A stretch of DNA of 5,112 bases. Source: Methanomicrobiales archaeon. GTDB taxonomy: Archaea > Halobacteriota > Methanomicrobia > Methanomicrobiales > Methanoculleaceae. The position numbers were made by a program, and so were the translations under genes. The stretch is taken from contig JAAZOW010000216.1 of assembly GCA_012797575.1 (NCBI GenBank), positions 1 to 5,112 on the forward strand, read 5' to 3'. Within the stretch, counting starts at the first letter, position 1. Each line of letters starts with the position of its first letter. Positions 1 to 4,960 of this stretch are shown here, one piece after another. A model generated the notes under the pieces. It worked only from the letters and a program-made list of their open reading frames with translations. It made no database searches and was not told where the DNA came from.

Positions 1-1
1 C

Positions 2-445
<444 letters not shown>

Positions 446-479
446 ATCGTGCCCGACAGCGGGATACCGGCCGCGATCG

Positions 480-498
480 TCCGGGGACGCTCTCCGGA
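480..498 (+). other. Hairpin after the ABC ATPase gene
   Basis: TCCGGGGA (480-487), a 3-base loop and TCTCCGGA (491-498) form an 8-bp stem with one G-U pair, 35 bases after the ATPase stop codon. No T-run follows, so it is not a standard terminator. It could stabilise the 3' end of the message. The rest of 446-590 shows no gene that I can support. Confidence 0.4.
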
Positions 499-594
499 TA
501 TACCCCCCGCCTCGATCCCGGGCTGCAGGTCTCGTGCCGGCGTGCCATCTGGTGATCAGACGATGTTGAGAGAGTTTCAGAGAATACCCAGGTA

Positions 595-609
595 AAAATA
601 TTTTTATAT
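595..609 (+). promoter_or_regulatory. Archaeal TATA box for the DUF1059 gene
   Basis: An uninterrupted 15-base A/T tract, ending in TTTTTATAT (601-609), stands out in GC-rich surroundings. Archaeal transcription starts about 25 bases downstream of the box, here near 630. That gives a leader of about 15 bases containing the GGTGA at 634-638 before the ATG at 644. This is the best promoter in the window by eye. Established: TATA spacing in archaea. Inferred: the exact start point. Confidence 0.7.
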
Positions 610-643
610 CACCGTGATTATACAGGTTCGCCCGGTGAGATGT

Positions 644-820
644 ATGCAGGAGATCATGACATTCCGGTGCAAGGACCTCGGCCTTGCATGCGAGTTCGAA
701 GAGAAGGCGGTGGATAAGGACGAGCTCATGAAGCGGATCGAGGGACATGTCCAGACCGCCCACCAGATGGATCCCGGGCTGCCTGAGGTGCAGGAGAGAC
801 TCCGCAAGGCGATGAGGTGA
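644..820 (+). CDS. DUF1059 family small putative metal-binding protein
   Basis: A 58-residue soluble protein of the DUF1059 family, described in databases as a predicted small metal-binding protein; no reaction is known. The family signature is visible: F-R-C9-K-D-L-G-L-A-C16-E-F at the N-terminus, then an acidic helix and H35-V-Q-T-A-H40. The two Cys and two His would be the putative metal ligands. A charged tail (PEVQERLRKAMR) follows. I prefer the ATG at 644 because GGTGA (634-638) sits five bases upstream. The ATG at 656 is a real alternative: it gives the usual family N-terminus (M-T-F-x-C) but its AGGAG is only three bases away. The upstream GTG at 614 precedes the predicted transcription start. 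The gene appears monocistronic, with a TATA box upstream and a terminator downstream. Family call is firm, role unknown. Confidence 0.88.
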   Translation: MQEIMTFRCKDLGLACEFEEKAVDKDELMKRIEGHVQTAHQMDPGLPEVQERLRKAMR

Positions 821-835
821 GGGGAGAGCGGCACA

Positions 836-879
836 CCCGGATGGGTGCACCCCCATCCCGGGCCCCGATGGCTTTTTTT
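836..879 (+). terminator. Hairpin plus T-run terminator of the DUF1059 gene
   Basis: CCCGGATGGG (836-845) pairs with CCCATCCCGGG (852-862), giving a 10-bp stem with one bulged C and a 6-base loop. Seven T residues (873-879) follow ten bases later. It begins 15 bases after the DUF1059 stop. Archaeal polymerase mainly needs the T-run, so the hairpin may help or may simply protect the 3' end. Confidence 0.65.
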
Positions 880-1096
880 GAGTATATCTGCGCGCTCTAC
901 CTCTGAAAACTCACAGGATTCGTTCTCTTCAGGAGGCGATCGGAGTACGCACCCTGCCTCAGACCTTCAGCCGGAGCTGCAGACGTATATGGGTTCGATC
1001 AGGCTGAATGTCGGCAGAAAAAACAACTCCGATCATGAGCTGCCTTTATGGTATATCCAGGGGGTATACTCCGTCCGCTACGTGAAGGGGGAGAAG
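880..1096 (+). promoter_or_regulatory. Gene-poor leader/promoter region with tandem GGTATA
   Basis: No gene is supported in this 217-base stretch. It is technically open in the frame of the following gene from an ATG at 845, but that ATG lies inside the terminator hairpin and the predicted residues are low-complexity Ser/Asp/His-rich text unlike the downstream part. The notable element is TTTATGGTATAT (1045-1056), a TATA-like box with GGTATA repeated at 1050-1055 and 1063-1068, 13 bases apart. Transcription starting near 1077 would leave a leader of about 20 bases with GGGGGAG (1087-1093) before the ATG at 1097. Confidence 0.4.
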
Positions 1097-1300
1097 ATGA
1101 GATCAACGACCCAGTGGCTGGTGACACTGAAGTTCCGGATGACGGTGAGTGGCGTCCAGTCGAAGGATGATTCGGTGGCGGAGGGGCTTGAACAGCTGCG
1201 GCAGATGCTGAGCAGCGGGGAAGATGTCCCGGTGGAGGCGAATGTCCGGAGGATCACAAACGCTGCCCTCGACGAACCAATCTTCGGCGTGAGGTGGTGA
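1097..1300 (+). CDS. Short hypothetical protein, unrecognised
   Basis: A 67-residue soluble protein that I do not recognise. A beta-like start (WLVTLKFRMTVSG) is followed by an acidic helix (VAEGLEQLRQML), a short linker and a second segment rich in Val/Arg (VPVEANVRRITNAALDEPIFGVRW); there is no signal peptide, membrane segment or Cys/His cluster. The start is set by a GGGGGAG ribosome binding site four to ten bases upstream and a sharp rise in third-position G/C, as in neighbouring real genes. The reading frame stays open 84 codons further upstream, but that part looks non-coding. The stop codon TGA (1298-1300) overlaps a possible GTG start of the next gene (GTGA at 1297-1300), so the two could be translationally coupled. 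Existence is likely, function unknown. Confidence 0.6.
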   Translation: MRSTTQWLVTLKFRMTVSGVQSKDDSVAEGLEQLRQMLSSGEDVPVEANVRRITNAALDEPIFGVRW

Positions 1301-1326
1301 GGGGAAGGCTGGTGGAGGCTGGCGGG

Positions 1327-1343
1327 AAAAAGATTTTCTATCC
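1327..1343 (+). promoter_or_regulatory. Possible TATA-like element of the 2H phosphoesterase gene
   Basis: An A/T-rich run (AAAAAGATTTTCTATCC) interrupts GC-rich sequence just after the previous gene. Its centre is about 26 bases before the ATG at 1363, the distance expected for a leaderless archaeal transcript. It is framed by GGGA and TCCC, and contains AAAA-GA-TTTT, so it is an imperfect palindrome and could also be a regulator site. The match to the TATA consensus is only moderate. If the gene really starts at a GTG near 1294-1312, this stretch is coding. Confidence 0.35.
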
Positions 1344-1362
1344 CTGCGGCCTCACCAGACCC

Positions 1363-2010
1363 ATGCATGAACTTCCTGACACGGTTGCCCTCGACGTAGT
1401 CATCCTGCCGCCTGAGCCGATCATCGAGCTGGCGATCAGTGCGAACCGGATCTTGCTCGCCGGCAACCCGGGTGGGGCTATACGCCTTGGGAAAGGGGAC
1501 TGTCTTCCGCATATCTCGGTCGCGATCTTTCCGGCGAAGCGCGATGATATCCCGGGGATCACCGCAGAGATTGACCGGATATCCCGGAGCTGTTCTCCCA
1601 TGACCCTGGTGATCGATGCAATCGCAAAACGCCGGACAGGGGCGGGGGGGATCGTCTCGTCCTTTCATGTCCCACGGCCGGAGGTCCTCCAGCTCTTCCA
1701 CAAGACGGTCATGAGGAACATGAAGCCGTACGCCGTCCCCCCGACCGGGCCCGGGATGTTCGTGGGCGACGTATCCGCATCGTCCATCGACTGTCTCTAC
1801 AGGTTCCCGAAGACCTCGACGTATGAACGCTACTCCCCGCACATAACGCTCGGATATGGTGATCTCCCGGAGCTGATCCCCGGGATCGATCTCCCCGTCC
1901 GATTCGAGGCGAAGGAGGCGGCGATCTGCCACCTGGGCGGTCACTGCACCTGTCGGCGGGTTCTTGCCCGGTTCAGTCTCGGTGCCGGTGCGCCCACAGG
2001 CAGCCATTAA
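1363..2010 (+). CDS. 2H phosphoesterase superfamily protein (2'-5' RNA ligase-like)
   Basis: A 215-residue soluble protein of the 2H phosphoesterase superfamily, whose members cleave 2',3'-cyclic or 2'-5' phosphodiester bonds in RNA or nucleotides. Two H-x-S/T motifs define it: PHISVAIF (His50, Ser52) and SPHITLGYGD (His160, Thr162), about 110 residues apart as expected for two duplicated beta-alpha lobes. The N-terminal strand LDVVILPPEPI is typical of the first lobe. The C-terminus has ICHLGGHCTCRRVLARFSL, whose Cys-x-Cys I recall from archaeal relatives. The start is uncertain. I chose ATG 1363 because the fold begins there and a TATA-like run is 26 bases upstream. GTG at 1294, 1297 (4-base overlap with the previous stop) or 1312 (GGTGAGGGG upstream) would add 17-23 residues. 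The physiological substrate is unknown; true ligase activity should not be assumed. Confidence 0.85.
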   Translation: MHELPDTVALDVVILPPEPIIELAISANRILLAGNPGGAIRLGKGDCLPHISVAIFPAKRDDIPGITAEIDRISRSCSPMTLVIDAIAKRRTGAGGIVSSFHVPRPEVLQLFHKTVMRNMKPYAVPPTGPGMFVGDVSASSIDCLYRFPKTSTYERYSPHITLGYGDLPELIPGIDLPVRFEAKEAAICHLGGHCTCRRVLARFSLGAGAPTGSH

Positions 2011-2286
2011 TGCATCATTCTTCAAAGATCTTGATGCGTGAGGTGAAACGCCAATGATCACGCGGGATGAGGGGAGTAGCCTCGCTCTACGAGGCCTCAC
2101 CCTCACCCATGGCAGATACTCTGCTCCCCGCTCCAGGGTAGCACCACAGCTTGAGTACCTCTCCATGGAACAGGGTATCCCCCTCACCCCTGCCTCTGAT
2201 CTCAGTATGCCCTAGGGGGCGCGAAGAGGGGGAACCACACCCCTGAATGGAAGATGACAACGAGCATTCGCGGAGCCGAACCCCGA
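2011..2286. other. Intergenic region between convergent genes
   Basis: This stretch separates the ends of the 2H protein gene and the HEAT-repeat gene. It contains a perfect 6-bp hairpin, GCCTCG (2079-2084), loop CTCTA, CGAGGC (2090-2095), without a T-run. GCATCA (2012-2017) and TGATGC (2032-2037) form a weak second inverted repeat. Several CTCACCC-like runs occur at 2096-2109 and 2182-2189. It also holds one candidate small reading frame, listed separately. I see no tRNA or mobile-element end. Confidence 0.5.
2054..2215 (+). CDS. Candidate 53-residue small protein, weak
   Basis: An ATG at 2054 follows a strong archaeal ribosome binding site, GAGGTGA (2040-2046), with seven bases between, and opens a 53-residue frame ending at a TAG. 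The predicted protein (starting MITRDEGSSLALRGL, ending TPASDLSMP) has no recognisable domain, signal or membrane segment. Its third-position G/C (about 60 percent by eye) is lower than in neighbouring genes, which argues against coding. There is no clear promoter of its own; transcript reading through from the 2H gene could supply it. Listed because of the ribosome binding site alone. Confidence 0.17.
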   Translation: MITRDEGSSLALRGLTLTHGRYSAPRSRVAPQLEYLSMEQGIPLTPASDLSMP

Positions 2287-2817
2287 TCAGAACCACATCT
2301 CACCGGTGATCTCACGGAGCGCGCGCCGAATCGCCGTTCTGACCTCTGGCTCTTCCTCGATCTCGAGCGCATCAGAGAGAATGCCGGTCACCCGTACATC
2401 GCTCAGCTTCCCGAGCGCATCGGCAACAACCACCCTGACATCCTTCTTTTCGTCCACGAGGAGGGGGAGGAGGGGCTCGACTGCCCGTGGATCCCCGATC
2501 TCCCCGAGCGCCCAGGCCGCGCCGCGCCGTGCCCAGCGATCCGGTTCGGTGAGGAGGGGGAGGAGGGGCTCGACTGCCCGATCGTCCTGGAGCCTCCCGA
2601 GCGCCTGCGTCACGACCCAGCGGACCTCGTTCTCCGGGTCGTTCAGGGCGGTGACCAGTGGATCGACCGCCCGTGGATCTGCGCATGCCCCCAGGGCCTC
2701 GACCGCCCGAAGCCGGTAGGGGGTGCTCTCATGCGTGAGCTGCTCGATATACTTCTTGATGTTCTCCTCTCGCCGCTTCTCCCTATCTTCCATGAGGCGT
2801 TTTACCGAGCGTTCCAT
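2287..2817 (-). CDS. HEAT-repeat (PBS lyase-type) protein
   Basis: A 176-residue soluble alpha-solenoid protein. After a highly charged N-terminal helix of about 25 residues (RLMEDREKRREENIKKY) there are five HEAT-like units: a divergent first one, then three nearly regular 31-residue copies beginning DPRAVDPL, DDRAVEPL and DPRAVEPL and ending GRLQ, GEIG, GKLS, and a divergent last one with an acidic insert (EIEEEPEV). These are the PBS-lyase HEAT type (A-V-x-P-L-L...A-x-A-L-G-x-I/L), common in methanogens as protein-binding scaffolds. No catalytic residues are evident, so a phycobilin lyase role is not implied. ATG 2817 is preferred since GGTGGT (2829-2824) lies six bases upstream; ATG 2823 would abut it. 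The gene diverges from the GTPase gene. Two copies share an identical 30-base DNA stretch, suggesting recent duplication or gene conversion. Confidence 0.9.
   Translation of the reverse strand: MERSVKRLMEDREKRREENIKKYIEQLTHESTPYRLRAVEALGACADPRAVDPLVTALNDPENEVRWVVTQALGRLQDDRAVEPLLPLLTEPDRWARRGAAWALGEIGDPRAVEPLLPLLVDEKKDVRVVVADALGKLSDVRVTGILSDALEIEEEPEVRTAIRRALREITGEMWF
2458..2580. repeat. Two identical 30-base direct repeats inside the HEAT gene
   Basis: Bases 2458-2487 and 2551-2580 are identical over 30 bases (GAGGAGGGGG...ACTGCCCG on the plus strand), 93 bases apart. The offset is exactly 31 codons, one HEAT unit. They encode the AVEPLLPLL segment of repeats three and four. A looser third copy is seen around 2667-2686 (CGACCGCCCGTGGATC). 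Confidence 0.9.
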
Positions 2818-2938
2818 ATCCATACCACCAGATTATCCTGCAGACCTGATGGTATTTACGGTACAATGGTGGTGGTGCAAACCCAGAGGAGCCGAGATAA
2901 CAAAAACCCTAAAACATTCCGCAGCCAATACAAGGCTG
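2818..2938. promoter_or_regulatory. Shared divergent promoter region, HEAT gene and GTPase gene
   Basis: A 121-base spacer between divergent starts. On the minus strand TAAATACC (2858-2851) could serve as TATA box for the HEAT gene, giving a very short leader. On the plus strand an A-rich run, CAAAAACCCTAAAACAT (2901-2917), is centred close to 26 bases before the GTPase ATG at 2939. Neither is a perfect TATA box. There is also a GGTGGTGGTG run (2868-2877). Confidence 0.4.
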
Positions 2939-3424
2939 ATGGTAGAAGGTAGGCTCAAGATCGTCGTGTTCGGTTCGTTCAATGCAGGGAAGTCTACGTT
3001 CATCCAGGCGCTCGATCCCCGGAGCCGCCATATCGAGGCTGCCTCGAAGGAAGGGGCCGCCACGACGGTTGCTCTCGACTTCGGCAGGCTCAAGGTGAGG
3101 GGGCGGGCGGTCTACCTCTTCGGGACGCCCGGACAGGAGCGGTTCGAGTTCGTCAGACAGATCCTTGCGCGGGGGATGGACGGTGCAATCATCGTCGTGG
3201 ACGCCACCAGAGGAATTGATGCGATGACGCGGCACCTCTACGACCAGGTAAAAGCACTTGATGTGCCGATGGCGCTCATGGCAAACAAGTGCGACTGCCC
3301 GGATGCCGATCCGGATGCCATCACCCGCAGTGTGCCGGGGGAGGTGGTGCATCCCATATCCGCGCAGAACGGCGAGAACGTCTATGAGGCGCTGGAGGCT
3401 TTCGTCGCTACCCTGGTCGACTGA
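2939..3424 (+). CDS. Small Ras-like GTPase, COG2229 type
   Basis: A 161-residue cytoplasmic small GTPase. Motifs in order: G1/P-loop GSFNAGKST (12-20), G2 Thr within TTVALDFG (42-49), G3 region LFGTPGQERF (60-69), G4 NKCD (116-119) and G5 ISAQN (140-144). The G3 aspartate of the usual DTPGQE is Gly62 here; LFGTPGQERF together with TTVALDFG is the hallmark of the COG2229 predicted GTPases related to SRPRB and MglA-like proteins, so this is a family feature rather than a defect. The Gln66 equivalent of Ras Gln61 is present. The P-loop begins eight residues after ATG 2939, as usual; frames further upstream (ATG 2849) would add an implausible Trp-rich leader and overlap the promoter. The ribosome binding site is weak (AAGG 2932-2935). 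Bacterial relatives work with roadblock proteins; none is seen here. The divergent HEAT protein is a possible but unproven partner. Confidence 0.92.
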   Translation: MVEGRLKIVVFGSFNAGKSTFIQALDPRSRHIEAASKEGAATTVALDFGRLKVRGRAVYLFGTPGQERFEFVRQILARGMDGAIIVVDATRGIDAMTRHLYDQVKALDVPMALMANKCDCPDADPDAITRSVPGEVVHPISAQNGENVYEALEAFVATLVD

Positions 3425-3454
3425 TGCCGGATCAGGTTGATGGAGACGAGACTA
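3425..3454. other. Short spacer between convergent genes
   Basis: Only 30 bases separate the GTPase stop from the protease stop. No hairpin or T-run is visible, so the two transcripts probably overlap at their 3' ends. Confidence 0.6.
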
Positions 3455-4786
3455 TCACGACGCGGTCAGGATGAACCGTACCGCCGCGGTGAGCATCGGC
3501 ATCGTGATGAGGAGGATCAGCATCACCGTGACGAACCCGCTTATCGAGGCGACGACCCTGTGCGCGTACCGGGACCACCCCAACCGCTCGAAGAACCGTT
3601 CCACCCCCTCCTTCATGATGTAGCCGCCATCGAGCGGCACGATCGGGATGGCGTTGAACATACCGACCAGCAGGTTGAACCACCCGAGCCAGAAGGCGAG
3701 GTGGACCGTGCCCCAGAAGAAGGGGAACGGCTCCTCCCAGGCTATCTGTTCGGGGGTATCGGCGAGCAGGATTGCAAGCTGCTGGGTGTTACCCTGGATG
3801 AAGGCATCGATGGGGGCTATCGTCAGGTAGAGCGGCGCAAGGAAACCGAGATCTGCGACGTTTCCAAGGTGTTCCTTCACCGCGACCGCGTTGTAGTAGT
3901 AGACCCCCATGAACCCGGAGTCCCGGTCACCGTCGAGCACCTCCGGCCATTCAGACAGGGTGAGGGTATACGTCCTCTCGATCCCATCTTTCTCGGCCGT
4001 CAGGGTGATCGCCTCCCCGGGCCGCGTCCCATCCATGATAGCCGATATCTCTTCCTGGTCCGTCACCGGGATGCCGTTTATCCCCGTTATGACCGAGTAA
4101 CCCTGGAGCCCCGCGTCGGCCGCCGGGAAGTCTTTGTAGACGCCCTGGACGAGAGGGACCGCAAGCGGCGTCGCCATCCCCACAAGGAGGAACATAAGCC
4201 CGAAGCAGATGAGGCCGGCGACGATGTTGTTGGTTATGCCGGCGCCGAACATCCGTATCTTCGGCATCCCCTTCGCCGCATCGACATCCGCTTCATCGGG
4301 CTCGACGAATGCGCCGATGGGGATGACGGCGATCAAGATCCCCATGCTCCGCACCCGCATATCCTCAACGCGGGCAAGGATGGCGTGACCGAACTCGTGG
4401 ATGACGATCGTGAGCAAAAGACCGATGAAGACAGCCGCGGTGATCGGTATCGCCTGGTTGACACCCGGTATGGCGAGGATGTTCCTGGGGTCGTAGATGC
4501 CCGTCGGCTCCGGGGTGTGCACCAGAAGCTGGGGGACCGCGAGGAGCAGGGCGAGCGTCATGAAGGCCGAGACCACCACGACCATGATGACGCCGAGCGT
4601 TGCGTAGGCGCGGAGCGGCCGCCGTAGTTTCTGGAACCAATCGAAGAAACCGACCCTCTCGGTCTTGATCGCCATGATGGGGCCGAAGAACATGATGCGA
4701 TCGGAGAACAGCCCGCGGTCACGGATGTAGACGGCGATCAGGGTGTATGCCAGAATGAGGAGGAGGAGTACATGGAGCCAGCTCAT
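3455..4786 (-). CDS. M50/site-2-type membrane metalloprotease with PDZ domain
   Basis: A 443-residue integral membrane zinc protease of the site-2 protease (M50) family, which cuts substrates within or near the membrane. The zinc motif HEFGH is at 130-134 inside a hydrophobic helix (ITAAVFIGLLLTIVI before it). The third ligand motif NAIPIVPLDGG (378-388) lies in a C-terminal helix. Between them is a PDZ-like domain, about 210-285 (FPAADAGLQGYSVITGINGIPV), with a further extracytoplasmic stretch to about 355. Other membrane segments: 1-20, 63-85, 145-165, 182-208, 355-380 and 410-438. Length and layout fit archaeal and Rv2869c/RseP-like members. ATG 4786 is chosen; GTG 4789 is directly before it. 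A TATA-like TTTTATG centred near 4813 suggests a leaderless message. The gene is a single unit, convergent with the GTPase; no substrate such as an anti-sigma or membrane-bound regulator is nearby. Confidence 0.93.
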   Translation of the reverse strand: MSWLHVLLLLILAYTLIAVYIRDRGLFSDRIMFFGPIMAIKTERVGFFDWFQKLRRPLRAYATLGVIMVVVVSAFMTLALLLAVPQLLVHTPEPTGIYDPRNILAIPGVNQAIPITAAVFIGLLLTIVIHEFGHAILARVEDMRVRSMGILIAVIPIGAFVEPDEADVDAAKGMPKIRMFGAGITNNIVAGLICFGLMFLLVGMATPLAVPLVQGVYKDFPAADAGLQGYSVITGINGIPVTDQEEISAIMDGTRPGEAITLTAEKDGIERTYTLTLSEWPEVLDGDRDSGFMGVYYYNAVAVKEHLGNVADLGFLAPLYLTIAPIDAFIQGNTQQLAILLADTPEQIAWEEPFPFFWGTVHLAFWLGWFNLLVGMFNAIPIVPLDGGYIMKEGVERFFERLGWSRYAHRVVASISGFVTVMLILLITMPMLTAAVRFILTAS

Positions 4787-4807
4787 CACTCACGGTTAGC
4801 GCGCAGG

Positions 4808-4820
4808 TAGCATAAAATCT
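4808..4820 (-). promoter_or_regulatory. TATA-like box of the M50 protease gene
   Basis: On the minus strand AGATTTTATGC (4820-4810) is the only A/T-rich run upstream of the gene and is centred about 27 bases before ATG 4786. The predicted transcription start falls on or next to the start codon. The only ribosome binding site candidate is GTGAG, two bases from the ATG, which is too close to work well. Confidence 0.5.
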
Positions 4821-4866
4821 TCCGCGTTCACGGAAAGTTTGAGATCTCTGATGCGTTCCGGATCCC

Positions 4867-4929
4867 CCCGCAGACCCCCGTCCCCGGGTTTGCGGGAGGA
4901 TGTCGGAGGCCTCGGGGCGAACTTCGCCC
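4867..4929. other. Two hairpins between rnhB and the M50 gene
   Basis: CCCGCAGACCC (4867-4877) pairs with GGGTTTGCGGG (4886-4896): an 11-bp stem with an 8-base loop, one pair being G-U in plus-strand RNA and an A-C mismatch in minus-strand RNA. A second hairpin, GGGCGA (4915-4920), loop ACT, TCGCCC (4924-4929), lies closer to the rnhB stop. Neither has an adjoining T-run on the minus strand, so they may be weak terminators or 3' stabilisers of rnhB. The rest of 4787-4960 shows no gene. Confidence 0.4.
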
Positions 4930-4960
4930 GCGAAACCCCGGATCAGGTGCGGCCGATACC

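Noticed and set aside
845..1096. N-terminal extension of the short hypothetical gene, from ATG 845
   Set aside because: The ATG lies in the terminator hairpin, there is no ribosome binding site, and the predicted residues and codon use look non-coding until about 1097.
1078..2187. A 369-codon open frame on the minus strand opposite the 2H gene
   Set aside because: It is Arg/Asp/Pro-rich with no recognisable motif, and lies opposite a clear 2H protein with both catalytic motifs. High GC keeps antisense frames open.
2458..2580. Spaced direct repeats resembling a CRISPR-like array
   Set aside because: There are only two exact copies, the spacing equals one 31-residue HEAT unit, and they lie within a coding frame.
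2723..2938. Upstream extension of the GTPase frame into the HEAT gene
   Set aside because: It would overlap the HEAT coding start and the divergent promoter, and adds a leader with no place in the GTPase fold; the P-loop fits ATG 2939.
2254..2952. A 232-codon plus-strand frame opposite the HEAT gene
   Set aside because: It is periodic only because it mirrors the HEAT repeats; the minus-strand product is a textbook HEAT solenoid.
3437..4627. A 396-codon open frame on the plus strand opposite the M50 protease
   Set aside because: Its sequence is a low-complexity Asp/Arg/His/Glu antisense translation; the minus strand has HEFGH, PDZ and LDGG motifs, so it is a shadow.
4906..4913. GAGGCCTC palindrome as a possible operator
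   Set aside because: An 8-base palindrome is expected by chance in GC-rich DNA, and it is not positioned near a promoter element.
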